Under the pieces are notes generated by a model, which was given only the letters and a program-made list of their open reading frames with translations, did no database searches and was not told the DNA's origin. The position numbers were made by a program, and so were the translations under genes. Below are positions 10,175 to 21,694 of a DNA stretch of 64,000 bases, one piece after another (position 1 is the first letter of the stretch; each line of letters starts with the position of its first letter). Location: NCBI GenBank assembly GCA_003971905.1, contig RSEE01000024.1, positions 124,001 through 188,000 on the forward strand, read 5' to 3'. The stretch comes from Moniliella sp. 'wahieum' (lineage: Eukaryota; Basidiomycota; Moniliellomycetes; Moniliellales; Moniliellaceae).

Positions 10175-13012
10175 GATGCCGCCGCTGGATGCCCCCTCTG
10201 CGCCCGCGCCGCCTGCTCCTGCTCCTGCTCCCGACGCTGCGCATGCGCATCCTCACCCGCATCCACCTGCCCGTGTAGGTGGAAGCGGAGGCGGAGGTGT
10301 CGTGGACGAGGCCGCTGGCGACGACGGCGGCGCTGCCCCTGCTGGTGCGGGCCGCGCGGCGTGCCTGTGCCTCAACATCCAGATCCACGTCTCTGGCCCG
10401 GCCCAGCGCCAGGCAGCCGTGCATGCTGCCGGCTCCGGTGCTGTGTCCCCGCTGCCGCCCACCGCCGCCCAGCTGCACGCGAACCTGTGTCCGATTGCCG
10501 AGACGGGCATCACGGTGGTATGTCCCCCCCTGCCCCGCTCCGATGTGGCCCCGTGTGTGTGCTGAGCGCTGACGCCCCCTCGTTTCTCCCCGCTACCCCA
10601 GTCTCCTCCAGCGCCAGACCGTCGTCGTCGACCGCACCGAGTATGCCGCCCAGCAGTGCCGTCTGTGCCGCACCATTGTCTATGCCGTCGACAAGGCGGC
10701 CCAGACGGCCACGCGCCGTGTCAGTGGCTTCCATGTCCGCCCTGCCGACCCTGCCACGCCCGACACGCCCGCCGCCCAGCCTCCTCACCCGCCCACCCGC
10801 TCCCGCAGCGGAACCCTCGTCGCCCCCGACACCGCCTCCATGCCCCCCACCCTGCTCCGCCCCGTCAATGGCACTGTCTGGGTCCTCTCGTCGGCTCTCG
10901 ACCAGAACGGCATTGCGCGTGCCCTCGCTTCGCCCCTCTTCTCCCGCACCTACCGCCTCTGTCTTCCCCCCGGTGCCGCCTCGGCCCCCAGCAAGCCCAG
11001 CGCGTCCCGCCTCTCCAACGCAAGCCCCGCCCGCGTTGCTACCATTCGCCGTTCCTCCGTCTCCCGTGCTACCCCAGGGTCCGTCTCAGGTTCGAGGGAA
11101 GCCAGTCTGTCTCCCGAACGCGCTCATGCCCTGGCCCTTCACCAGTTCACCCTTCGTGTCCCGCCTTTGGCGCCTTCGCTGGCGACGCCGGCCGGCACCG
11201 AGACGGTGCGCGAGGACCTACTGGACACGGCCCGCTCGCACATTGATGAGCTCCGGCGCCGCTTCCAGACCCAGTTGACGGCCATGCACAGTTTGTATGA
11301 GAAACAGTTGGCTCAGGCTACCGCCCGCGCCTTGGAGGAGGAGGTGGGACTTACGGAAGCTGCCTCGACCGATCGAGAGGCCGTGCCGCCCAACTATGGT
11401 GCTGCGTCTTACATCCGTCCCCACGAAGCCAAACACGGGTTTGCCTTTGACCCTCCCGTTGCTTCTTCGCCCTCGTTGGAGCAGACAAAGCCGCTGTTCA
11501 AGACACCTGCCTTTGCTGTTCCGGACGAGGCAGAGGAGCTGTTTGTCCGTCGGCCGTCGACCCTGAGTGCCAGCTTGCATCAGACTGGTGGTGTTAGCGC
11601 GCTCTCGGCTTCTTTGGCCCGCACTTCGTTCATGCCGCCGCCTCCGTCTACGGAGCAGGACCTGGCCCCAGACGAGGCGCCCGAGGAAGCACATGACGCT
11701 CGCCAGCTGGATATCCTTCCTGAGGATGCCGAGCCGGAGGAGGGGGCGGTCGACCAGGTAGCTGCAAACCAGGAGGTGCAGGCTGAGGTAAAGTCCAAGT
11801 ACAACCCGGCTCACCTTCAGGATACGTTGGACGATCCTGCGTTTGCTATGCGAAGCGACTATGACGGCGATCGGCTCAACAAGGAACTTCACCCCCAGGC
11901 CAAGATCCCTGCGGGAGGGGGCGTTGCGATTCCGCCACAGCAAGAGGAAGAGTTGGAGGAAGGTGCGGCGTTTTTGATGGACGAGGACCTGGATCCGTTG
12001 GAGCCGTCTACAGAGCAACAGGCGAGCCAGACGTGGACGAGAAAGTCGGTCGTGGCAGCAGCGGGGCCGCGGGCGAGCACGACGTTGGACCCACGCCCTT
12101 TCTCGGACATGGTACGCCAAGCTGCGTTTGAGGGCAAGTGGGATAACCCCGCGGCGCAGGGAAGTCACCCTGGACGTGGTGTCGAGGATGAGGACAGCGA
12201 GACGGAGGATGCGCCATACATCCGCCTTCTCATTCGATCGGCCGCGCCTCAATCTCCGTCCCGCCCTCGCACCGTCCGTTGGGCGTGAGTGCGAAACCGT
12301 TCCAGTTGGAGGGCGAACAGCGCTGGATGGCAGCTCGTACCAATCCGCGTTTCGGAGGTGGGTTTAGTGACACTGCCTCGGACGCCGGGGACGATGCGTC
12401 GACGACATCGGGTGCGTCGGGGTTGGGCGCTCCGGCGTTGGGCACATCGGTGAGCGCGATTGCGATTACAACGTCCCGGATTGGCTTCCGTACCGACGGC
12501 TCGACCGAAGGAGACAAGCGCAGCGGGTACGAGCGCCAACCCAAGACGTCGTTGCCGTTGGGGGAGAAACGGCTGGTACCACCGCTGATGATCAACCAGT
12601 CCCGTCGTCTGGCCCCTATCCCGGCCAGCCCGAGTCCCAAGAACCCGCTCACGCATCGGATCAAGCAACTCAACCATTTCCCAGTCGGCGAAAGTCCTCG
12701 CGCCCAAGGCCGTCGGCCGATGATGGCGCAATCGATGATGCCCATGGTGGGCAGTCTGACCCAGCGCGGATTTACCGCGCCCTTTGTCCGTGCGGCTGCG
12801 CCGCCACCGTCGACGCCGAACTTGAGCAAGGCGCCTGCTGCGTCGGCCTTGTCGGGGGCTGGAAAGAAGGCAACGGCGGTGGCCCGGCCGGCGTATGTTC
12901 GTCCCCCCCGCCAACCAGTCTCGGCATTCGTCTGGAGCCCAACCCAGCGGACTATCCTACGTCCATCCCGCTCTTTGCTGTGCCCGTGTCGGAAGAGTTT
13001 GCTGCGACCGAG
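10175..13012 (+). CDS. Unrecognised large protein with CxxC block, coiled coil and Ser/Pro-rich tail
   Basis: I do not recognise this gene. The proposed ATG at 10175 gives MPPLDAPSAPAPP, a Pro/Ala/His/Gly-rich lead. An ordered domain follows, with CLNIQIHVSG, LCPIAETGITV and, after the intron, RQTVVVDRTEYAAQQCRLCR then TIVYAVDKAAQ; it contains a CxxC pair. It continues as RPVNGTVWVLSSALDQNGI. A helical segment likely to form a coiled coil (DTARSHIDELRRRFQTQL, MHSLYEKQLAQATARALEEE) precedes a long acidic, then basic Ser/Pro-rich region. The frame changes near 12285. The end is uncertain: coding character runs straight into the HD-domain gene, so the two may be one protein. Confidence 0.6.
10518..10611 (+). 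other. Intron in the CxxC-protein gene (94 nt)
   Basis: The donor GTATGT follows GGCATCACGGTG. The acceptor that keeps the frame is the second of two close AGs (TCCTCCAG). Both flanks are in phase 0 and give GITV-RQTVVVD. Confidence 0.75.
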
Positions 13013-13065
13013 CAGGCTGAGCAGGCGATCGGGTTCCAGAAGACCCACGTCGGACCCTGGAGTTT

Positions 13066-13650
13066 ATGCATGCCCTGTTCCAGCTCAAGATGAGACCTCG
13101 TACCGGCTGGTTGCACCATCGTGTGCCCGCCGAGGGGGTCGAGTCGATTTCGGACCACATGTACCGGATGGCCATCCTGGCGCTCCTCTTGCCGGAAGAT
13201 GACGTGGACATTGGGCGGTGTGTGCAGCTGGCGCTGGTGCATGACCTGGCCGAGGCCGAGGTGGGCGATCTGACACCGCTCGACGGAGTGGACAAGCCGG
13301 AGAAGGAGCGGCGGGAACGGGAGGCGATTGAGCATCTGGTGCATGACCATCTCGCCAGTTCGCCCGCCGGCATGCGCATCTTGACGCTGTGGAACGAGTA
13401 TGAGGAACGGGCGAGCCGGGAGGCGCGGTTGGTCAAGGATTTGGACCGGTTCGAACTGGCCTTGCAGGCGTTTGAGTACGAACGCGAGTATGGCATTGTG
13501 GATCTCCAAGGCTTTTACCGCGGATCCTTGCCGTTCCTCTCCCATCCGCGCCAGCGCACCTGGGCCACCGCCTTGGCCCTCCAGCGCGCCCAGTTCTGGT
13601 CCCAGCATGGCCACGCCTATGTCCAGCGGGAACATGAGGCTGATGTGTAA
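13066..13650 (+). CDS. HD-domain 5'-deoxynucleotidase (HDDC2/YfbR family)
   Basis: Members hydrolyse (deoxy)nucleoside 5'-monophosphates using a metal-binding HD site; yeast paralogues are YGK1 and YBR242W. The sequence shows the conserved core LKMRPRTGWLHHRV, ESISDHMYRMAILAL (first His), LALVHDLAEAEVGDLTP (the HD pair) and VKDLDRFELALQAFEYE (last Asp). The length of about 195 residues fits the family. The first in-frame ATG is 13066, but RRTLEF just upstream also matches the family. A coding-like frame (FAATEQAEQAIGFQK) lies before it in another phase, so the true N terminus is longer, perhaps from ATG 12896. The stop is TAA at 13648-13650. Confidence 0.88.
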   Translation: MHALFQLKMRPRTGWLHHRVPAEGVESISDHMYRMAILALLLPEDDVDIGRCVQLALVHDLAEAEVGDLTPLDGVDKPEKERREREAIEHLVHDHLASSPAGMRILTLWNEYEERASREARLVKDLDRFELALQAFEYEREYGIVDLQGFYRGSLPFLSHPRQRTWATALALQRAQFWSQHGHAYVQREHEADV

Positions 13651-13680
13651 CTTGTAACCTGTAACCAGTTTCCTTCTCCT

Positions 13681-13722
13681 CAACCCCAACCCCCTAACCC
13701 CAACCCCCCAAACCCAAACCCC
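13681..13722 (+). repeat. Degenerate telomere-like C-rich tract
   Basis: Irregular units of AACCCC, CTAACCCC and AAACCC follow one another for about 42 bp. It resembles (CCCTAA)n only loosely and could equally be a plain pyrimidine-rich 3'-UTR tract. Confidence 0.5.
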
Positions 13723-14235
13723 CAGCCTCCAGCTGCGGCTCGGATGGCTTCCTGTCTGGCCTGCTCGTCCTGCCCCCCAGCCTGGCCTCAGCTCGCACCT
13801 GATGGGGCTGATGGCGGGACTGGACTCGTCTTGCCTCGCAATTACCGTGCTTCCTGTGCGCCCTGTGACCTGTGTGGCGCATCTGTGATGATCGAATGAT
13901 CGATGGTGGGCCGTATGGCCTGTGCTTTTATTCACCGTGCGCCGCGTGCGTTTGTAGTGTTGTCCTGGTCGGCTCTGGTGTGCGCTTGAGCTGAGAAGGA
14001 GCGGGAAGAAGTCGGTTGGGCCAGGGGGAAACACTTTTGGTTGGTCAAGCAAGCAGTAGCTAGTGACTGGTGCCTAGTAGCTTAGTAGCGCCGCCACGGA
14101 CAGTGGAATCTAAGTAAGGCCCAAGGGGCTAACCCTAGTGTGCATGCAAACCCTAAGCGAGAACAACACTCGCAATCCCCAACGCGTCCGCCTGCTCGGC
14201 TCTCCAATCGATCTCATCCTCTCTTCGACCATCGC

Positions 14236-14266
14236 CATCACCACCGCCCCCACCACCACCACCACC
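14236..14266 (+). repeat. CAC/CCA tract immediately 5' of the SNF2-gene start codon
   Basis: CACCACCGCCCC and then a pure CACCACCACC run lead directly into the ATG at 14267, repeating the pattern seen before the IF3 start. Confidence 0.8.
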
Positions 14267-17024
14267 ATGGAGCGGATCCAAGCCGATCGCAAGCGCGTCT
14301 TTGACGCCTCCCCATCCAAGTCACCCGCCAAGACGCCCCTCCACAAGCCCCCGGGCCCCCCCAACGCGCCCATCCTCATCCCCGAGTCCCCGCTGGCCCA
14401 GCGCCGCCCCCCCCCGCGCTGCCCGTCGGCGCTGCCCGCATGGCATTCCGCCCGCCCATGCCGCCTCGTCCTCCCCACACGCCAAGCAATGTCCATCGAC
14501 CCGTGCTCATCAATATGCTCCCCGACGACGCGCCTCTGCCACCCACGTCTCCCTACCTCCCTTCCCCGACCAAGCACAAGTCGCATGCCAAGACCCCTGC
14601 CACCCCCTCTCGGCCGTCGTCGTCCGCTGTGAACCCGTCGTCGTCCGCTGTGAACCCGTCGTCGTCCCACGTTCCTGCTCCTGTGTCTTTCTCTGCTCCT
14701 CCTGCCGCTGCATTGGCAGAACCTGTCAACTGGGAAGAGCCGTTACCGCCCGCGTCGGGTCCGCATGTGACGTCCGAGGAACGAGAACGGCTGATTAAGG
14801 AACTGTTCGAGGCCGAGGCTGCCATGGTCAACCTCGATCTCGCGGCCGAGGAGAACCAAACTGAAGCCCTGTCGCGGCGGTCTCATGTCCCAGGTATGGT
14901 TTGCCCCCTGATGCCTCACCAGGTTCTTGGTATGGACTGGCTCCGTTCGCGCGAGGCTGGCGCGCACAAGGCGGGCATCTTGGCGGATGACATGGGACTA
15001 GGCAAGACAGTGCAGATGATTGCGTTGGTGGTGTCCAACCGTCGAGACGCACCGGATCCTACCATTCGCTTTCGCCCACAATCCGGACGGGGAAAATCAT
15101 CCCCCAAGGAGATTGACCCCCTTACCTTGCCCCGCCCCACCCTCGTGGTGGCGCCCTTGGCGGTCATCCGCCAATGGGCAGACGAGTTTGCGTCGAAAAC
15201 AAATTGTGGTCTGCGGGTCCTGGTTCATCATGGCAAGACCAAGGCCAAGACGGCGGCGCAACTGGCACGGCAGGATGTGGTGGTGACCACGTACGATACG
15301 TGCAAAGTCGAGCTGGCTGCGCATTTGGCTTCGCTCAACACCCCTGCTGACCAACAAGAGCCGGCGACCGAACCCAAGAAGCGCTCCCGCTTGCCTGTCA
15401 CGCACGATTCCGAGGACGAACTTTCCTCCTCGGCCCAAGAGTCGGAAGACAGCGACGATGAACCCATCGGGTCTTCTCAACGTGCCGCGAGCGCTCGTGG
15501 TCGTGGTCGTGGCCAAAGCCGAGGGCGGGGCCGTGGGCGAGGCGGTTCGACAGCGGGAACGTCCTCGACAGGGCGACCGAAAGTGAGAATTGCGCCGCAC
15601 CCGCTCTTTGAGCTGGATTGGCTGCGGGTCGTTTTGGATGAGGCGCAGAACGTGAAGAACCATCGAACCAAGGGCTCGGAAGCAGTGTGCATGCTGGGAT
15701 CCCGGGCAGAAGCTCGGTGGTGCTTGTCGGGAACGCCTATTCAAAACAACGTGATGGAACTCTACTCGCTGATCAGGTTTTTGCGCGTGCCGCCGTTTGA
15801 TGATATGAAACTCTTCAAGACCAAGATTGCTGCCCCGCTCCAATCCAGCTCCCAAGCCCAAGTGAGTTGGGGCTTGCGTCGCCTCCGGACACTGCAAGGC
15901 CCGTTGCTATTGCGACGGACCAAAGATACCAAACTAGATGGCAAGAGCCTGATCCATCTCCCGCCCAAGCACGTCCACCTCCTCTCTTTTGATTTTGCCG
16001 ATCCGACCGAACGTGCCTTCTACTCGAGCTTGGAAGAACAGATGCGCAAAGTGATCGATGGCGGTACCGACGCGGCTCAGGCTGAGCAGATTGGTCACAT
16101 CCAAGCCCTCGTCATGCTGCTCCGCCTACGGCAGGCGTGCAACCATCCTGCCCTGACAATGTCCAGAAAGGATGTGGATGCAGATGCCGTTGCGCCGCCT
16201 CCGCCAGCGCCAGCGGGGCAAACGCAAGATGACGAGACGGATTTGCTTACGGCTGCGTTGGAGCGCATGTCGGTAACGAAAAGATGTGATTTATGCAACG
16301 TGCTCTTGCCCACCGACTTTGATGGGCTGCGCTGCGCTGCCTGTGCGGCTCAAGTGGCCGAAGCCAATGCGAAGCGGCACTGGCAAGCGCCGTTGACGCC
16401 TTCGTCCAAGATCGAAAAGATGCTCGATACCTTGGCTAAGATCCGGGCTGGCGAGGTGGTCGTTCCCCCTTCGTCCGAGGAGGGGAAGGCAGAGGACGGC
16501 GCACCGGCCTCCTCGGTTGATCCGCCTCGGCCTGAAGGAGGGGAGAAAACAATTGTGTTTTCGCAGTTCACTTCCTTCCTCAACTTGGTCGAGCCGTTCT
16601 TGCAGCGGGAGGATACAACTATGTGCGGTACGATGGCAGCATGTCAGCGCCGGAGCGGGAAGCGGCGTTGCATGCGATTCGGACCGACCCGAGGGTGACG
16701 GTGATTCTCATCTCGTTCCGGTCGGGCAGTACGGGGCTAAACTTAACGTGCTGCAACCATGTGGTACTGATGGACTTGTGGTGGAACCCGCAGCTGGAAG
16801 AGCAGGCGTTTGATCGTGCCCATCGCTTGGGCCAGGAACGGGCGGTGCACGTGTACAAGTTGGCGATTGCCCACTCGGTCGAGCAGCGCTTGTTGGATGT
16901 GCAGGACAAGAAACGCCAGTTGGCCAACTCGGCGCTGGCAGGCCAAAAGCTCAAAAAGGGCGAGAGCCGAGCCAAGCTGTCGTGGCAGGAACTTATGTAC
17001 CTCTTCAATGTCGATCCTCAGTAA
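14267..17024 (+). CDS. SNF2-family DNA-dependent ATPase (Rad5/Rad16/Uls1-like)
   Basis: This is a chromatin or DNA translocase of the SF2 helicase superfamily, nuclear. The ATG at 14267 gives MERIQADRKRVFDASPSKSP, with possible CDK-type SP sites. After a Ser/Pro-rich lead come the motifs: Q-like PLMPHQVLGMDWL, Walker A DDMGLGKT, motif Ia TLVVAPLAVIRQW, DEAQ box VVLDEAQNVKNH, SGTPIQNN, then a C4-type remnant (CDLC and CAAC) where Rad5/Rad16 relatives carry a RING. The helicase C domain shows KTIVFSQFTSFL, YDGSMS and RAHRLGQERAVHVYKL. An acidic/RGRGRG insert splits the ATPase lobe. No HIRAN domain was seen. Frame changes occur at the poly-C near 14408-14416 and near 16610 (GGG read as GG). The reduced zinc motif argues against a functional ubiquitin ligase, so Uls1 or Rad16 relatives are better guesses. 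Confidence 0.9.
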
Positions 17025-17510
17025 CTGGGCGGGGTTGCGTTGCACTCGAAGTCGCGGTCGGGGTCGGGATCGGGGTCACCGGTCAGGACCGAATCGTTTG
17101 CTCTTCCTCCCCGTCTTGTCTTTTCCCCCACCTTATCCTTTTTTTGTCTTCCTCCTCGTTCTCTCTTCCTTGGCAACTGCTCTTGACGATTGGGTCGAGG
17201 CAGGACGGAACGCTATAGGACCCTTATTCAGAACCAGTTAACTACATTACGTTACGTTACATTACGTTGGGGCTGCCCCATAGCTCCCGCCTAACTAGAC
17301 AACACAGCCCCCATCTAACTCGACAACACACCCAGCAAGCTAAGTACAAAGCACGGCGCAGGACCCGCCGAATAGAATGCATAGCGGCTGCCCGCCTACG
17401 TTTGGCTGGGGGAAAAGACAGTGGCAGGGCGATCCTCATATACAGTCCTCGCCCGCAGAGGCAAAAAAGCAGGAATCCAGAACCAAGCATCAGGCCTCAG
17501 ACCACAGGCC
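17025..17510. other. Convergent 3' flanks of the SNF2 gene and DDI1
   Basis: T-rich pyrimidine stretches near 17120-17165 look like 3'-UTR sequence. An ATTACGTTACGTTACATTACG repeat sits near 17242-17265. There is no convincing gene. Confidence 0.45.
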
Positions 17511-18979
17511 TCAGGATTGGAAGAGCAAGCTAGCCGCCACCTCAACGTTGCCCCCCGCCGCATGCAGCAACTGGATCGCCTGGGCATCCGACGCGCCTAG
17601 GTCCTGAAGGATTTTGATCGACGCTTCGGGGAACGTGGCGGCGGCGCAGTGGGGGCGGAGGACACAGAGGGAGCAGAAGGAGCTGTAGATGGGGCGGCAG
17701 AGGAAGTAGACACAGACGTGGACGTGAGGCTGGGGTTGGGGGCGGTGGGGTTGGGTGCACCAGAGGCCGGGGCAGCGCCAAGGGTTTGCCCAGAGCCAGG
17801 GAAAGTGGACCCGCTGGGCCCAGAGGCCGCGCCAGGAAGGGAAGTGGGTGCCTGAGCGGCCGAGGTGAAGGAGGTAGGGGCATCGGGGTCGGTGCCGACA
17901 GTCTCGTCGCGTGCTTGCGGGGGCAGCTCATGTTCATCGAGGAAACGGATTTCTTCCTGGCCGATGACGAGGCAATTTTTGCGCAAATCAATGCACGCTT
18001 GGAACCGACGCAGCATGTCCAACCCAAACAGCAAATCTACCTGCCGGTTCTCCATAATCGTAAACGAGCACGGCAGGAACAAGTTGGGTCCCAAGCGGAT
18101 CTGGGCCGAATGAACCCGGCCCAAAATCTTGGCTTCGCCCACACCGCGCGCCACGCCTTCAAACCGTCGGTCAATCAGCCGCATGATCCCGCACCGTTCA
18201 GCACATTGCGGTGACATGATCGTTGCCTGTGCACCCGAGTCGACAAACGCCTTGACCGGTGTACCTTCCACCCATGTGTCCACATACAGCATCGTTACCC
18301 GGCCAAAGGACTCGGGCGAATACTCCATCGCATGTTCCAAGTTTTCCAGCACCCGTTCTTGCCGGATCGCCTCTTCGATGCGCGCCTGTGCGGCCGGGTC
18401 AAACGGATCGGCCGCAGCAAGCTCGGCAAACGATTCTTGTTCGGCCAACTGGGACGAAGCGAAAGACCGCTGCGCCTCAATCAGCTGGCGTAGACCTTGT
18501 GTATCGCCCCGTTCCACCGCCGCTGCCGCTTCGGGATGACTGGCACGCAGCTGCGCCATCGCCTGTGGGTTGGCAAGCAACTGTTCCCGCAGCTGGTTGA
18601 GAATCGCCGACTCGTCCACGCCCATTCCTGCAGCAGCAGTGGGGCGGGACGCGGAAGCAGCTGGCGCAGCCGCCGCGGCTTGAGCCGAGGATTCAGCATC
18701 GTCGTCAATGTCGAGCATGATCAGGTCGTCGGCCCCAATGCCGGCCTGAGAGAGGGTTTGGGTGGGTTGGACAAGACGCGTGCCATTGGAGGTGAGCATT
18801 TGTTGCGCAACGGGAATGCCCGTGTCGAGCTCAAGCGCCGCCTTGAACTGGGCAACCGTAGTGGAGCGGAGGGCAAATTCGACCGAGAAGGAGTCGTCGT
18901 TGGTGACAACGGTGAGCATGACCTTGGGGTCGTTGTCAGGGGCGGGGTCGCTGGTGGTGGGGGCGGGCGGGGAAGACAT
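17511..18979 (-). CDS. DDI1: Ddi1, ubiquitin receptor with retropepsin-like protease domain
   Basis: Ddi1 shuttles ubiquitinated proteins to the proteasome and carries an aspartyl protease fold. The ATG (18979-18977) gives MSSPPAPTTSD. A UBL domain follows (MLTVVTNDDSFSVEFALRST, LIMLDID), then a helical bundle and the protease domain with active-site AFVDSGAQATIM and flap-region LFGLDMLRRFQACIDL. A Ser/Pro/Ala linker leads to a C-terminal UBA (FPEASIKILQDLGASDAQAI, LLHAAGGNVEVAASLLF) ending at TGA 17513-17511. The UBA lies in another frame: the shift is near 17640 and fits a one-base indel. All three domains are therefore present. CCACC repeats lie upstream of the start on the coding strand. 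Confidence 0.95.
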
Positions 18980-19664
18980 GGCGGAAGCAGTGGCAGTGGT
19001 GGTGGTGGTGGTGGTGGTGGGTTAGATGCGTCCGCGGGGAAGGCGGTGATAGATGAATATACGCGCTGGTGCCTAGGGTTACCGATGAGCCAGCGTCGGC
19101 CATCGTCGGCCATCACATGACGCGGCCCCCCGCCCCACATCCACACTGGCCCTCTGCCGCCCTTCGACGGGCCTCAGCTCGTTTCGGTGTGGGAGAACGC
19201 AGACGCGGCCTGGGGTTCGTTCGCCGTGGCTTGCGCGTCCGCACGCCGCCCTGGATCCGTCAGTCTATCAGCAGTCGGTCTACTTCTCGTGGGAACAAAA
19301 CGGAGCGCACATCGCCCGACTCAAAAAGGGCATCGCCAACAGACAAGAGATCAATGGATTCGTATGATATGCAACGCATCGAAGCAGGGCGAACGGTGAA
19401 CTGAGGTAAGGCAGTCAACCCTCCAGCCCTGAGGCCCTCAGACCTCATCGGCTCCTAGCTCAGGGACAAGACAGGTAGGTATACAGGGCGGCCCATGTGC
19501 CAGAAACAGAGGGGGTTGGTTGGTTTTTTTGATATCGTTCTCGGGGTTGGGAAGCATTCTCCCCTCCGGCGCCGGTTCGCAAGCTCGTCAACAACGTCTC
19601 CAAAAACAACATCCAAGTCCGACTCGGGAGGGTGGACGGGCGCGGGACACACAGCTTGGAAGAC
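18980..19664. promoter_or_regulatory. DDI1 upstream region and LEU4 3' flank
   Basis: Next to DDI1 is a GGT repeat (18997-19020), which is (CCA)n on the DDI1 strand, about 20 bp from its start. The rest holds no convincing frame; the last part is probably LEU4 3'-UTR. Confidence 0.45.
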
Positions 19665-21694
19665 TTAGTGCGTCTCATTGGCCGGCTTGGCATGCGCTGC
19701 CACCACCAGGTCTGCCACTGCCTTGGCTGCCGCCGGGCCCACTACCACGTTCGACGCCGCCGACAGCACAGCCTTGAGACCCGCAGCGGTAATGTCCACG
19801 TCAATCCCCACGCCCCAGTAGCCGGGTGCCTTCTTGGAGCCCAGCGCGGCATCGTCCTCGTCCCGCACCAACTCCACATACGACGCGGCCTGGCCACGAG
19901 TCTTGGAGCCCGAGGAGCGTGTTGGCTGCACACCGGCAATCAGCGAAGCGCGGTCAATCACATGCTCACTGTATTCCCGCACGTGCGCCTTGAGTCCAAA
20001 TGCCTTCTCCAACGCATCCAACAGCGCAGAGATGGCGCCATTGCCCACACCACGCAGCGACGTTGTCTTGCCTCCGCGGGACACTTCGCCGAAAATCGTG
20101 AGGGAATGGGGCGTCTCGGTGCCATTGGCTTGTTGTTGCAGCTCATTCATCAACGACGCGCTCAAATCCTCCGTCTGGCTGGCCGGACCCGTCTGGAGCG
20201 TAAAGGAGCGAAGCACAAACTGGTTCTGATTCTTACCCGCCACAAACGAGGGCAGGTGGTAGTACGTCGTAAATGCCGACACGATATCTTCCGACGTAAT
20301 CTCCCGTCCGGTCCGGTCGGCAATCTCTTGCACCACTTGGTAAAACGCGATTTGCATCCGACGGGGCAAGTCGAGGCCAAGCGCCTGCGCCACCAGGTAG
20401 GCAACGCCGCCCTTGCCCGATTGCGAATTGACACGAATGACAGCTTCGTACGTCGCGCCCAAATCGGCCGGGTCAATAGGCAAGTAGGGGATCTGCCATG
20501 AATTGTTGCCCTTCTCGACTTGGGCCTTGCGCTTGGCAAAGCCCTTCTTGATCGCGTCTTGGTGCGAGCCGGAAAAGGCCGTGTACACCAGCTCGCCAGC
20601 GTAGGGGTGGCGCGGGTGAACAGGAATGTCATTCGACGAAGTGACAACTTCCACAATCGCTTCCATATCGGTCAAATCCAACGGACCCGGCTGAACGCCC
20701 TGGGTGTACAAGTTGAGCGCGAGCGTAACAATGTCCACATTGCCCGTCCGCTCTCCATTGCCCAACAAGCAACCCTCCACCCGGTCCGCACCGGCCAGCA
20801 TGGCCAATTCGGCCGCAGCAACGGCACAGCCCCGATCATTGTGGGGATGGAGCGAAATTGTCATCTTCTCACGGTGAGAAATGTGGGTGGTAAAGTATTC
20901 AATCTGGACAAGAAAAGGTTAAGCCCCACACATGGCAGAGGAACCCAGGCTAGCTCACAAAACAAACGTACCTGGTCAGCATAGTGGTTGGGGGGAGCAA
21001 TCTCGACCGTGGAAGGGAGGTTAAAGATGATCTTGTTGTCGACCGTGGCCTTGCCATACGCCTTGAACACCTCCTCGCAAAGCTCAACGGCAAACTCGGG
21101 TTCGGTTTGGGTAAACGTTTCAGGCGAGTACTCATACCGGAACTGGGTGCCGCCATTTTCAGGCTTGGAGTAGTGGTCAATCAACTCCGACACAATCTTG
21201 GTGTGGGTAACGGCGAGATTGACAGTCTGGGCTTGGTCGTTGCCAAACACCGTTTCGCGGAAGAGGGGCGAAGAGGCATTGTACATGTGCATAATGACGT
21301 GTTTGGCACCCTTAACCGCCTCGAATGTTTTGCGAATCAGCTCTTCCCGCGCCGGGGTGAGGACTTGGATCCAGACGTCATCGGGGATAAGCTCGTGCTC
21401 AATGAGATGGCGAGTAAACGAGTAGTCCGTGTCGGAAGCCGAGGGGAAGGCGATTTCAATCTCCTTAAAGCCAAACTCGACCAACTTGGAGAAGAAGCGC
21501 AGTTTTTGCTCGCCCGACATGGGCTTGACCAACGCCTGGTTGCCGTCACGCAAGTCGACCGAGGTCCAGATGGGGCTGGAGCGTTGGACCTTGTCGGGCC
21601 ATACCCTGGTGGGCAGCTGGGCCTTGGTGAGGGGCGTGTAGGGGACGTACTTGTCCCCTGGGTTCATGGGGGGACCAGCAAGCGGGCACGGCAT
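19665..21694 (-). CDS. LEU4: 2-isopropylmalate synthase
   Basis: This enzyme catalyses the first committed step of leucine synthesis, condensing acetyl-CoA with 2-ketoisovalerate. The start used (21694-21692) gives [19 protein letters not shown]. Catalytic hallmarks are [17 protein letters not shown] and, after the intron, [16 protein letters not shown] with [18 protein letters not shown]. The C-terminal LeuA regulatory domain (leucine feedback) follows, with [15 protein letters not shown] and [18 protein letters not shown]. The stop is TAA at 19667-19665. One intron, 20971-20904, interrupts [14 protein letters not shown]. No frame breaks were seen over 2 kb, unlike its neighbours. An in-frame ATG at 21853 would add 53 residues, basic and without acidic residues, possibly an import signal. 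Confidence 0.96.
20904..20971 (-). other. LEU4 intron (68 nt)
   Basis: The donor is GTACGT, GGCTTAACC is the branch candidate and TGTCCAG the acceptor. It is phase 0 and joins two conserved blocks of the synthase. Confidence 0.92.

Larger units (their letters stand above)
13651..14266. other. Intergenic region with a telomere-like C-rich tract
   Basis: This region follows the HD gene and precedes the SNF2 gene. Near 13681-13722 is a run of CCCCAACCCCCTAACCCC-like units. A GCTAGTGACTGG-type motif occurs near 14060. CCA/CAC repeats (14236-14266) touch the next ATG. No coding frame is convincing. Confidence 0.5.
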
